Below, one piece after another: positions 10,804-18,924 of a DNA stretch of 64,000 nt. Positions within the stretch are counted from its first letter, which is position 1; each line of letters starts with the position of its first letter. This stretch comes from Palsa-504 sp963806335 (GTDB lineage: Bacteria > Actinomycetota > Actinomycetes > Streptosporangiales > Streptosporangiaceae), in contig CAWDXO010000006.1 of NCBI GenBank assembly GCA_963806335.1, positions 310,001 to 374,000 of the forward strand. The letters are read 5' to 3'. Below the pieces are notes generated by a model. It was not told the DNA's origin, did not search any database, and was given only the letters and a program-made list of their open reading frames with translations. The position numbers were made by a program, and so were the translations under genes.

Positions 10804-12287
10804 CCCAGGGTGAAGGGGTCGCGGGTGCCGCCGGTGAGCTCGACCCAGATGGCCTTGGTCTGGGTGTACTCGTGCACCGCGTCGATGCCGTTCTCGCGGC
10901 CGAGCCCGGACAGGCCGAAGCCGCCGAACGGGACGTCGGGCCCCACCACCCGGTAAGCGTTGATCCACACCGTCCCGGTCCGCAGCGCGTGGGCGACCCG
11001 GTGCCCGCGGTGGATGTCCTTGGTCCAGACCGCGCCGGCCAGGCCGTAGCGGCTGTCGTTGGCCAGCGCGATCGCCTCCGCCTCGGAGTCGAAGGGGATT
11101 ACCGACAGGACCGGGCCGAACACCTCCTCGCACGCGACAGTCATGGTCGGCTTGACGCCGGTGAGCACGGTCGGCTGGACGAAGAACCCGCCGAGCGACT
11201 CGTCGGCGCGGCCGCCCGCCGCGATGGTCGCGCCCTCGCTGGCCGCCGAATCCAGGAACGACAGCACCTTGCGGTACTGCGGCTCGGTCGCCACCGGGCC
11301 CATCTCGGTGTCCGCGGCCCGCGGGTCGCCCAGCCGGATCGAGCGGGCGCGGTCAACGATCTTGTTCACCAGCGCGTCGTGCACGTCCCGGCTGACCAGC
11401 AGCCGCGAGCCGGCCATGCAGGTCTGGCCGGTGGCGGCGAACACCCCGGCCAGCACGCCGTTGCAGGCGGCGTCGAGGTCGGCGTCGTCGAAGACGACGT
11501 GAGCGGACTTGCCGCCCAGTTCGAGCAGCACGTCGGTGATGTTCGCGGCCGCGGCCTTGGCTACCTCCGCGCCGACCGCGGTCGAGCCGGTGAACGCCAC
11601 CTTGTCCACGTCCGGGTGCGCGGCCAGGGCCTTACCCACCGCGGGCCCGAAGCCGGTGACCACGTTGAACACCCCGGGCGGGAACCCGGCCTCGTCCATC
11701 AGCGCGGCGAGCTCGACGGCCGAAGCGGGGGAGTAGTCACTCGGCTTCGCCACGACCGTGCAGCCCGCGGCCAGGGCCGGCGCGAGCTTCCAGGTGAGCA
11801 GCAGCAGCGGGGAATTCCACGGGACGATCGCCGCGACCACGCCGGCCGGCTCGCGCCTGGTGTAAACGAGGAAGTTCGGCTTATCCACGGGGACGGTCGA
11901 GCCCTGGAGCTTATCGGCCAGCCCGGAGAAGTAGTAGAACCACTCCGGGATGCTGGCCAGCTGGCCGCGCATCTCGCGCAGCAGCTTGCCGGTGTCGCGC
12001 GTCTCGATCTCGGCCAGCCGGCCGGCATCCCGCGCGATCAGCTCGGCCAGCCGCCGCAGCAGCCGGGCGCGCCCGAACCCGGTGAGCTGGCCCCAGGGCC
12101 CGGTCAGCGCGCGCCGCGCGGCCGCGACCGCCCGGTTCACGTCCTCGGCGTCACCGTCGGCCGCCGAGGCCCACGCCGCCCCGCGGAACGGGTCGACGGT
12201 GTCGTACCGCCCTCCGGCGGCGGCCTCGACCCGTTGCCCGTCGATGACCAGCGTGTATGTCGGCTGTTCGGTGTCCAGCGAGGTCAT
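10800..12287 (-). CDS. Aldehyde dehydrogenase (NAD(P)+)
   Basis: 495 residues, the normal length. Oxidises an aldehyde to the acid. Motifs: substrate/cofactor VPWNSPLLLLTWKLAPALA, catalytic glutamate in LLELGGKSAHVVFDDAD, nucleophilic cysteine in ATGQTCMAGSR, and EEVFGPVLSVIPFD. Start ATG 12287 has GGAGG 7 bases upstream; the longer frame to 12551 is shadow. The ATG overlaps the TGA of the CoA-transferase gene, so the two form an operon, probably for catabolism of an unidentified organic acid or alcohol. Confidence 0.93.
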   Translation of the reverse strand: MTSLDTEQPTYTLVIDGQRVEAAAGGRYDTVDPFRGAAWASAADGDAEDVNRAVAAARRALTGPWGQLTGFGRARLLRRLAELIARDAGRLAEIETRDTGKLLREMRGQLASIPEWFYYFSGLADKLQGSTVPVDKPNFLVYTRREPAGVVAAIVPWNSPLLLLTWKLAPALAAGCTVVAKPSDYSPASAVELAALMDEAGFPPGVFNVVTGFGPAVGKALAAHPDVDKVAFTGSTAVGAEVAKAAAANITDVLLELGGKSAHVVFDDADLDAACNGVLAGVFAATGQTCMAGSRLLVSRDVHDALVNKIVDRARSIRLGDPRAADTEMGPVATEPQYRKVLSFLDSAASEGATIAAGGRADESLGGFFVQPTVLTGVKPTMTVACEEVFGPVLSVIPFDSEAEAIALANDSRYGLAGAVWTKDIHRGHRVAHALRTGTVWINAYRVVGPDVPFGGFGLSGLGRENGIDAVHEYTQTKAIWVELTGGTRDPFTLG

Positions 12288-13459
12288 GCGTTTCCTCCAG
12301 GTTCTTGCTGAGTTAGCGACCCGTCGAGGCCGAGCTCGGCCAGGATGGCGGCGGTGTGCTGGCCGAGGGCCGGGACGGCGCCCATCGCCGCCTCGCGGCC
12401 CGCCACGCTGACCGGCGGGAGCAGGGCCTGTACCGGGCCGCCCGGCGAGTCCACCTCCCGCCACCGGTTCCTGGCCGCCAGCTGCGGGTGCGCCGCGAAC
12501 TCCTGCGGCGTCCGCAGCCGGGCGTTGGCGATTCCGGCCTCGTCCAGCCACCCCGCGAGCCGGTCAGCGGGCACGGACTTCAGCGCGTCCTCGATGATCG
12601 GCGTGAGCTCCCCGTCGTTCGCCACCCGGTCCGGGTTGGTGCCGAACCGGGCGTCGTCAATCAGGTCCGGCCGCCGCAGGATGCGCTCGCACAGCACCGC
12701 CCACTCGCGGTCGTTCTGCAAGCCGAGGAATACCTGGCCGCCCGGCACGTCGTAGGGACCGTAGGGCGCGATGGAGGCGTGCCGCGCGCCGCTGCGGCGG
12801 GCCGGCTGGCCGCCGTAGACGCTGTAGTAGAACGGCTGGCTCATCCATTCGCCCAGGGCGTCCAGCATGGCTACTTCCAGGTGAGTCCCGGCGCCGGTCC
12901 GTTCCCGCTCGTACAGGGCGGTAAGCACGCCGCTGTAGGCGTACATGCCGGCCGCGATGTCGGCCACCGAGATGCCCGCCTTGGCCGGCTCCTCCGGCGT
13001 CCCGGTGACGGAAAGCAGCCCGGCCTCGCACTGCACCAGCAGGTCGTAGGCCTTCTTGTGGCGGTAGGGTCCGTCCGGGCCGTAGCCGGAGACCGAGCAG
13101 CAGATGAGCCGTGGGTAGCGGGCGCGCAGCGGCTCCGCGCCCAGGCCGAGCCGGTCCGCCGCGCCCGGCGCGAGGTTCTGCACGAAGACATCGGCGCGGG
13201 CCAGCAGCGCGGCCAGGACGGCCTGCCCGCCGGAGCTCTTGATGTCGAGCTCGATGGATTCCTTGCCGCGGTTCAGCCAGACGAAGTAGCTGGCCTGGCC
13301 GTGCACCGTGCGGTCGTAGTCGCGGGCGAAGTCACCTCCGCCGGGCCGCTCCACCTTGATCACCCGGGCGCCGAGGTCGGCGAGCTGGCGGGTGGCGAAC
13401 GGCGCCGCCACCGCCTGCTCGAGCGAGACGACCGTGATGCCGTCCAGCGGCAGCGTCAT
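12284..13459 (-). CDS. Family III CoA-transferase (CaiB/BaiF)
   Basis: 391 residues. Moves coenzyme A between carboxylic acids through an aspartyl-CoA intermediate. The N-terminus LDGITVVSLEQAVAAPFATR, the nucleotide-fold part ADLGARVIKVERPGGGDFAR, LNRGKESIELDIKS and the catalytic-aspartate region KKAYDLLVQCEAGLLSVTG are all classic. Start ATG 13459 (MTLPLDG) matches the family N-terminus; the extra codons up to 13516 look non-coding. Upstream gene of a two-gene operon with aldehyde dehydrogenase. Confidence 0.92.
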   Translation of the reverse strand: MTLPLDGITVVSLEQAVAAPFATRQLADLGARVIKVERPGGGDFARDYDRTVHGQASYFVWLNRGKESIELDIKSSGGQAVLAALLARADVFVQNLAPGAADRLGLGAEPLRARYPRLICCSVSGYGPDGPYRHKKAYDLLVQCEAGLLSVTGTPEEPAKAGISVADIAAGMYAYSGVLTALYERERTGAGTHLEVAMLDALGEWMSQPFYYSVYGGQPARRSGARHASIAPYGPYDVPGGQVFLGLQNDREWAVLCERILRRPDLIDDARFGTNPDRVANDGELTPIIEDALKSVPADRLAGWLDEAGIANARLRTPQEFAAHPQLAARNRWREVDSPGGPVQALLPPVSVAGREAAMGAVPALGQHTAAILAELGLDGSLTQQEPGGNA

Positions 13460-13623
13460 ACGGCCATTTAGCCATGAACCCGCGAGGTGAGTCCAGCGCC
13501 GGTGCGCCGTGCGCACCCGGGGCGTGCGGACCCGAAAACGCCGCCGGATCCGTTACGAACGCGTTATCGGGGGCAGTGGGAGGGGCGCACACGAAATGAT
13601 CGGTGTAGAGAGAAGGAACGATC

Positions 13624-13806
13624 GTGAGCACTTCGGACAAGGCCAGTAACAAGGCTCAAGAGGTCAAGGGCAAGGTCAAGGAGACCACCGGCAAGGCGGT
13701 CGGCAACGAGCGGCTCGAGGCCGAAGGCGCGGCCGACCAGACCAAGGCCGACGTCAAGCAGGCCGGCGAGAAGGTCAAGGACGCGGGCAAGAGCCTGAAG
13801 CCGTAA
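13624..13806 (+). CDS. CsbD-family stress protein
   Basis: 60 residues, highly charged: DKASNKAQEVKGKVKETTGK followed by a second amphipathic half ending VKDAGKSLKP. This is the CsbD fold seen in general-stress (SigB-type) regulons; the biochemical role is unknown. GTG start with AAGGAA upstream. Its location beside the Rsb block fits stress control, although I could not find a convincing SigB-type promoter. Confidence 0.88.
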   Translation: MSTSDKASNKAQEVKGKVKETTGKAVGNERLEAEGAADQTKADVKQAGEKVKDAGKSLKP

Positions 13807-13925
13807 CCGGCGGACATCTTCCGGCCGGCGGCTTTAAATCAGCCCGCTTATCTGGTGTGGACCGGCGTTTGCCGGGTAATCGGATCCCGTCCTGGGTGGC
13901 CGTACAGAAAGAAGGAAATCCGCTC

Positions 13926-14093
13926 ATGGGAATCATCTTGCTCGTTCTACTGCTCGCCCTTATTCTCGGCGGGCTCGGATTCGCAATCCACATCCTGTGG
14001 TGGATCGCCTTGGTCGTGCTGGTGATCTGGCTTATCGGGTTCGTCGTCCGGGTGGGCGAGGGCGGATCGCGAGGCCGGTGGTATCGCTGGTGA
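13926..14093 (+). CDS. Small hydrophobic membrane protein
   Basis: 55 residues with two adjacent membrane helices (LLVLLLALILGGLGFAIHIL and ALVVLVIWLIGFVV) and a basic, aromatic tail RGRWYRW. It resembles the short 'hydrophobic protein' family widespread in Streptomyces-type genomes and often found near stress genes. Start ATG 13926 has AAAGGAAA upstream; the longer frame from 13857 would add a non-conserved, hydrophilic leader. Confidence 0.75.
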   Translation: MGIILLVLLLALILGGLGFAIHILWWIALVVLVIWLIGFVVRVGEGGSRGRWYRW

Positions 14094-14097
14094 TTAA

Positions 14098-14125
14098 GCC
14101 ACCGTCCGGTTAACCGGACGGTGGC
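14098..14125. terminator. Bidirectional terminator hairpin
   Basis: A perfect 28-base palindrome (14-bp stem) centred on GGTTAACC lies between the convergent hydrophobic-protein and STAS genes and includes the STAS stop codon. It can terminate both. Confidence 0.7.
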
Positions 14126-14520
14126 GTCTGGCTCGCCTGACTCCCTGGCGCCGCCGCTCGCGGCTCGGCGCCAGGGTCAGGGCGAGCGGCCGCCAGGGCC
14201 TCCTCGACGTTCTCGTACATCGGCAACCGGTCGGCGAGCCCGGTGATCCAGAGCGCTTTGGTGTAGCGGTAACGCGCGCCGGCCAGCAGGAACATGCCTC
14301 CCGCCTCGACCAGGCGCCGCCAGTAGCTGACGATCACCGCCAGCGCGGTCGTGTCCATGAAGTCCACGGCGGACATGTCGAGGACCACCCGGTCGCTGAC
14401 GGCACTCGCCTCGGCGAGGCAGTCGTCGAACCGCTGGCTGCAGATCACGTCAAGCTCGCCGCTGACGGTGACGACCGCGCAGCCGCCGGCGGACTCCATC
14501 GAGAAGCGGAGTTCGGCCAC
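14110..14520 (-). CDS. STAS-domain anti-sigma factor antagonist
   Basis: 136 residues: a STAS domain (about 1-110) plus a Pro/Ala-rich tail. Such proteins bind anti-sigma factors when unphosphorylated. The phosphoacceptor loop reads VDFMDTTALAVIV, so threonine stands where serine is usual (DSSGL). Start is GTG 14520 with GGGGAG upstream. It is divergent from the rsbR operon and could be a target of its phosphatases, which is inference. Confidence 0.85.
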   Translation of the reverse strand: MAELRFSMESAGGCAVVTVSGELDVICSQRFDDCLAEASAVSDRVVLDMSAVDFMDTTALAVIVSYWRRLVEAGGMFLLAGARYRYTKALWITGLADRLPMYENVEEALAAARPDPGAEPRAAAPGSQASQTPPSG

Positions 14521-14692
14521 GCTGCGCTCCCCACGGTCGGCGGATTAGACGGTCATCCGAATCGTATGCCCGAAACGCCGGACCATGCCGCCGGTCACTG
14601 ACGTGACGGGATACGAGAGCGCCTTTCGCGCCCGGATGTACTGTTGGGCGGTACCCGAGTAACCGGCAACGGATGTATAGGAACGTGCACCC

Positions 14693-15523
14693 ATGGAAGC
14701 TGGCAGCAGCCAGGGACAGATGGCCGCCTACCTGCGCGACCACCAGGATAAGGTCGTCGGCCGCTGGAGTGAGCTTGTGGTCGCCGGTATCCGCGGCCGG
14801 AGTTCGGCCGTCGAGGTACGGCGCGAGCTTGACGACATCTACGCTCTGCTGATCAGGGTCTTGTCGGGCGTGGACGAACATGCGCTGGGCGAGCTGCGGG
14901 CGACGCTGGCCGAGCTGTCCCGGTCACGCGCACGGAACGGCTTCACGCCTAGCGAGACGGCCCTCGGAGTGTTCTCGCTCAAGGACGCCGTTTACGAGCT
15001 GATGGCGGACGCAGCCGAGCTGATGCCCGAGTACCTCGCCTTCTCCCGCCTGATCGACGATCTCGGCCTGCACATCTTCGAGACTTTCGCGGCCGCGCGG
15101 GAGCGGATCATCGCCGACCAGGCCGCGAGCATGATGGAGCTGTCCACGCCGGTGGTCCGGCTGTGGGACGGCATCATCGCGGTGCCGCTGGTCGGCACCC
15201 TTGACTCCGCGCGTACCCAGGTGGTTATGGAGAAGCTGCTGGAGAGCCTGGTCGCGACCGGGGCCGATCATGCGGTCCTCGACATTACCGGCGTGCCGAC
15301 GGTGGACACCGAAGTGGCGCAGCACCTGCTCAAGACCGTCAACGCGGCGCGCCTGCTCGGCGCGGAGTGCATCGTCAGCGGCATCCGGCCGCAGGTCGCC
15401 CAGACCATCGTGTCGCTCGGCATCGAGTTCGGCGACATAGCCACCAAGGCCACGCTCGCCGACGCGCTGGCGTACGCGCTGGGTCGCGCGGGACTGAAGG
15501 TCACCAAGGCGGGCCCGGCCTGA
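14693..15523 (+). CDS. rsbR: RsbR-type stressosome sensor scaffold
   Basis: 276 residues. The N-terminal half (about 1-140) is the helical, globin-like sensor domain of RsbR paralogues; the C-terminal half is a STAS domain. Both conserved threonine regions are present: MELSTPVVRLWDGIIAVPLV (linker threonine) and DITGVPTVDTEVAQHLLKTV (STAS threonine). RsbR and RsbS build the stressosome shell that holds RsbT until stress-triggered phosphorylation. First gene of a seven-gene run; its stop overlaps rsbS by one base (TGATG). Confidence 0.9.
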   Translation: MEAGSSQGQMAAYLRDHQDKVVGRWSELVVAGIRGRSSAVEVRRELDDIYALLIRVLSGVDEHALGELRATLAELSRSRARNGFTPSETALGVFSLKDAVYELMADAAELMPEYLAFSRLIDDLGLHIFETFAAARERIIADQAASMMELSTPVVRLWDGIIAVPLVGTLDSARTQVVMEKLLESLVATGADHAVLDITGVPTVDTEVAQHLLKTVNAARLLGAECIVSGIRPQVAQTIVSLGIEFGDIATKATLADALAYALGRAGLKVTKAGPA

Positions 15524-15876
15524 TGGAGCGGGTGCCGATCCTCAAGCTCGGGCGAACCCTGTTCGTTTCCATCCAGATCGACCTGCAGGACGAGAGCGTC
15601 ATGCGGCTGCAGGAAGACCTGGCGGACGAGCTGGCCGCGACCGGTGCGAGCGGCGTGATCATCGACATCACCGCGGTGGAGATCGTCGACTCCTTCATCG
15701 GCCGGATGCTGACCATGATCGGTTCCATCTCCCGGCTTTTCGACGCCGAGACGGTCCTGGTCGGGATGCGCCCGGCGGTGGCGATCACCCTGACCGAGCT
15801 GGGACTCTCCCTGCGCGGCGTGCGCACCGCCCTGAACGCGGAAAAGGGGCTGCGGCTGCTGAGCGGAAGCCCTTGA
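15523..15876 (+). CDS. rsbS: RsbS stressosome core protein
   Basis: 117 residues, a single STAS domain, the normal RsbS size. The serine phosphorylated by RsbT is retained in IIDITAVEIVDSFIGRML. It begins ERVPILKLGRTLFVSIQ as in family members. ATG 15523 overlaps the rsbR stop, and its own stop overlaps the rsbT start. Together with RsbR it forms the scaffold; no transmembrane part. Confidence 0.93.
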   Translation: MERVPILKLGRTLFVSIQIDLQDESVMRLQEDLADELAATGASGVIIDITAVEIVDSFIGRMLTMIGSISRLFDAETVLVGMRPAVAITLTELGLSLRGVRTALNAEKGLRLLSGSP

Positions 15877-16271
15877 TGCATGAGCTGTCGATCCAATCGG
15901 GAGACGACGTGGTGCGGGTCCGGCAGCAGGTGCGGGCCGTCGCCGCGGAGAGCGGTCTCTCCCTGGTCGACCAGACCAAGGTGATCACCGCCGCCAGCGA
16001 GCTGGCCCGCAACACCCTGGTTTACGGCGGCGGCGGGACGGCCCGCGTCGAGGTCGTTACCTCGGCCCAGGGCCGGAGCGGCATCAGGATCGATTTCACC
16101 GATGACGGCCCGGGCATCGCCGATATCGACCTGGCCCTGACCGACGGCTGGACCTCGGGCAACGGACTGGGCCTGGGCCTGTCCGGTGCGCGCCGGCTGG
16201 TGGACGAATTCGAGCTGAACAGCAAGCCAGGCGGCGGCACCAGCGTCATGGTGGTCAAGTGGTCCCGCTGA
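15876..16271 (+). CDS. rsbT: RsbT serine/threonine kinase
   Basis: 131 residues of the HATPase_c (GHKL) fold. N box ITAASELARNTLVYGGG, G1 box FTDDGPGIADI and G2-type GNGLGLGLSGARRLVDEFEL are intact. RsbT phosphorylates RsbR and RsbS, leaves the stressosome, and normally activates a PP2C phosphatase. ATG 15876 overlaps the rsbS stop; a TTG one codon earlier is possible but less likely. Confidence 0.93.
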   Translation: MHELSIQSGDDVVRVRQQVRAVAAESGLSLVDQTKVITAASELARNTLVYGGGGTARVEVVTSAQGRSGIRIDFTDDGPGIADIDLALTDGWTSGNGLGLGLSGARRLVDEFELNSKPGGGTSVMVVKWSR

Positions 16272-17290
16272 ACTGGCCGTTGCAGGCCCCGCACCCGCAG
16301 GACATGCGGTGGCAGCTGGTCGAGGACGCCAGCGCCGTGGCCGCCTGCCGGAGCGCGGCGACCGCCATGGCGGGGCGCCTGCAGTTCCCCTCCTCCCGCA
16401 CCGACCAGCTCGCGCTGGCCGTCACCGAAGCGGCCTCGAATCTGTATAAGCACGCATCCCAGGGATCGCTGCTGCTGTGCGTGAACCGGGACGCCGCCGC
16501 GCCCGGGATCGAGCTCGTCACCATCGATTCAGGGCCGGGGCTGCCGGACGTCAGCGTGGCCATGCGAGACGGCCACTCCAGCGCCGGCACCCTGGGCATC
16601 GGTCTGGGCGCGATCAGGCGGCTGGCCGATTTCAGCGATCTGTATTCCAGGCCGGGCCACGGGACGGCGCTGATCGCCCGGTTCTGGCCGGAGGCCGCCC
16701 TGGCTGAGGCTTCCCGGCCTGATATCCGCTGCGCCGGCCTGATCAGGGCCATCAGCGGAGAGATCGAATGCGGCGATGCCTTCGGCGCGGTCCAGGCCGA
16801 TGACACCATCACCGCGGTCCTCTGCGATGGTCTCGGCCATGGCCCGCTCGCCGCCGCGGCGTCCGCGGTGGCCGTGGCGGCGGTCCTGGAAGAGCCCGCG
16901 GGCGAGCCGGCCGTCCTGCTCGAGCGGGCGCACCGGCGGATGAGCGGCACCCGCGGCGGCGCCGTCGGCATCGTGCAGGTCGTGGCCGGTGTGGCGCGGT
17001 TCGCGGGTCTCGGCAACGTCGCGGCTTCGGTCCTTTCCACAGGTGGCCGGAAGAGCATGCTCTCGGTGCCGGGAATCGCCGGCCATCGGGCGCCTGCCAT
17101 CCGTCAGTTTGAGTATGACGTGCCGCCCGGTGCGGCGGTCATCCTGCACTCCGACGGCATCAGCAGCCGCTGGGAGGTCGCCGCCATGCCGGGCGTGGAC
17201 GGGAGGGATCCGCTGCTCATAGCGGCCGTCCTACTGGCCGAGGCGGGAATTCACCGTGATGACGCCGGCATCCTTGTGCTCAAACCATGA
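16259..17290 (+). CDS. RsbX-like protein: ATP-binding domain fused to PP2C phosphatase
   Basis: 343 residues. Residues about 20-135 form a second RsbW/RsbT-type ATPase fold (LALAVTEAASNLYKHA; IDSGPGLPD; TLGIGLGAIRRLAD). Residues about 150-343 form a SpoIIE/PP2C phosphatase of the short RsbX type (GDAFGAVQADDTITAVLCDG, LGHGPLAAAASAVAVAA). In Bacillus RsbX resets the stressosome by dephosphorylating RsbR and RsbS; the fused ATPase domain is an actinobacterial variant. Overlaps rsbT by 13 bases, GTG start. Confidence 0.85.
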   Translation: MVPLNWPLQAPHPQDMRWQLVEDASAVAACRSAATAMAGRLQFPSSRTDQLALAVTEAASNLYKHASQGSLLLCVNRDAAAPGIELVTIDSGPGLPDVSVAMRDGHSSAGTLGIGLGAIRRLADFSDLYSRPGHGTALIARFWPEAALAEASRPDIRCAGLIRAISGEIECGDAFGAVQADDTITAVLCDGLGHGPLAAAASAVAVAAVLEEPAGEPAVLLERAHRRMSGTRGGAVGIVQVVAGVARFAGLGNVAASVLSTGGRKSMLSVPGIAGHRAPAIRQFEYDVPPGAAVILHSDGISSRWEVAAMPGVDGRDPLLIAAVLLAEAGIHRDDAGILVLKP

Positions 17291-18924
17291 TCCGTGAACT
17301 CGCCCGCCTTGACGTCCGGGACCGGGCCGACGTCTACGCCGCCCGCCAGCTCGGCCGGGATCTGGCGGCCAGTCTGGAGCTTGACCCCCAGGACCAGATC
17401 CGGGTGGCCACCGCGCTGAGCGAGATCAGCCGCAGCGCGGTCATGGCCGGCCGGACCGCGGTTATCACCTTCAGCATCGACAACACCGACTTGCTGCTGA
17501 CCGTCACCCTGGACGGCGAACCGCCCGCCGAGGGGGTGGCCGCCGCCGCCCGGCTGATGGACCAGGTCAGCGCCGATCCCGCTATCGTGCGGATGAGCAA
17601 ACGGCGGCCGCTGGATGTGCGGCCCGACATGCGACTGGTCCAGGAGCGGCTGGCCGCCGCGGCGCCTCAATCTGCGCTCGACGACCTGCGGCGGCAGAAC
17701 CAGGATCTGATTTCCGCGCTCGAAGATCTCAAGAAGCAGAAGGAGCAGCTGCTGCTGCTGAACTCTGAGTTGCAGGAAACCAACGATGGCGTCATGGCCC
17801 TGTACCGCGAACTGTCCGACGAACTCGAGCAGACCAACCGCGGCGTCGTGGCCCTCTACGCGGAGCTTGACGAGACCTCTCAGCGGCTGCGCGCGGCCTC
17901 GGAATCCAAGGATCGGTTCTGGGCTAACGTCAGCCATGAGCTGCGGACGCCGCTCAACTCGATCATCGGGCTGGCCCGGCTGCTGGCCGAGCCCACCGCC
18001 GAGGGCGGCCTCGATCCCGAACGGCTCTACCAGGTGGAGCTCATCAAGAACTCGGGCAGCGTGCTGCTCGCGCTGGTCAACGACCTCCTTGACGTCGCGA
18101 AGGCCGAGTCTGGACAGCTGCGCATCGACCCGGCCATCGTCGACCTGCGGGCCGTATTCGGCCGGCTCCGCGGGCTCGCGCGCCCGATGGCCGAAGGCAA
18201 GCCCATCGACGTCATCGTCAGCGAAGACGGCGCGCCCGACCGCGTGCTGACCGATGAGGTTGCCCTGACCAGTATCTTGCGTAACCTGCTGTCCAATGGG
18301 ATCAAGTACACCGATCGCGGCGAGGTGCGGCTCAGCGCGCGGGCCGCGGGCGACACGGTTCAGATCAGCGTGTCCGACACCGGCCTCGGCATCGCCGCGG
18401 GCCTGCAGCGGCAGGTCTTCGAGGAGTTCTACCAGGTGCCTGGCGTCCGCCGGGGCGGCACCGGACTGGGGCTGCCCTATGCGCGGCGGCTGGCCCAGAT
18501 CCTGGGCGGGGACTTGGAGCTGACCAGCGAGGCCGGGGCGGGCACCACCGTCGTGCTCAGCCTGCCGCACGGGACCCCGGCCGTCGGTACCGTGCTCCTC
18601 GCCGACGACGACGCCAGCTTCCGGGCGGTGCTCGCGGGCATGCTGACGCCGCTGGCGGACCGCGTGCTTGAAGCCGCCGACGGCCGTCAGGCCCTCGATA
18701 TCCTGGCCGGCACTCCGGCCGACCTCGTCCTGGCGGACATGCGGATGCCGGGCCTGGACGGCCCCGCCCTGCTGGCCGGGCTGCCGGCCGCGGTACCCGC
18801 GATCATCATCACGGCCGCGGCCGCGCCCCGGCCGCCGCGCGCGGCCGCCCTGCTGCGCAAAGATGAGCTCACGTCCGAACGGCTGGAGTTCACCATCCGC
18901 GCCGTCCTGCGAGGGGCCCGATGA
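17287..18924 (+). CDS. Hybrid sensor histidine kinase with RsbT-like N-terminus
   Basis: 545 residues. About 1-110 resembles a degenerate anti-sigma-type ATPase fold (IRVATALSEISRSAVMAG); about 130-210 is a coiled coil (LDDLRRQNQDLISALEDLKK); then HisKA with phospho-acceptor His in FWANVSHELRTPLNSIIGLA; HATPase_c with NLLSNGIKYTDRGE, VSDTGLGIA and GGTGLGLPYARRLA; and a C-terminal receiver (LLADDDASFRAVL, acceptor Asp in LVLADMRMPGLDG). No membrane segment, so it is a cytoplasmic kinase. Overlaps the previous and next genes by 4 bases each, so it is probably wired to the stressosome. Confidence 0.9.
   Translation: MIRELARLDVRDRADVYAARQLGRDLAASLELDPQDQIRVATALSEISRSAVMAGRTAVITFSIDNTDLLLTVTLDGEPPAEGVAAAARLMDQVSADPAIVRMSKRRPLDVRPDMRLVQERLAAAAPQSALDDLRRQNQDLISALEDLKKQKEQLLLLNSELQETNDGVMALYRELSDELEQTNRGVVALYAELDETSQRLRAASESKDRFWANVSHELRTPLNSIIGLARLLAEPTAEGGLDPERLYQVELIKNSGSVLLALVNDLLDVAKAESGQLRIDPAIVDLRAVFGRLRGLARPMAEGKPIDVIVSEDGAPDRVLTDEVALTSILRNLLSNGIKYTDRGEVRLSARAAGDTVQISVSDTGLGIAAGLQRQVFEEFYQVPGVRRGGTGLGLPYARRLAQILGGDLELTSEAGAGTTVVLSLPHGTPAVGTVLLADDDASFRAVLAGMLTPLADRVLEAADGRQALDILAGTPADLVLADMRMPGLDGPALLAGLPAAVPAIIITAAAAPRPPRAAALLRKDELTSERLEFTIRAVLRGAR

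Noticed and set aside
13540..13623. SigB-type promoter before the CsbD gene
   Set aside because: No clear GTTT-spacer-GGGTAT pair could be found at acceptable distance, so no promoter is annotated.
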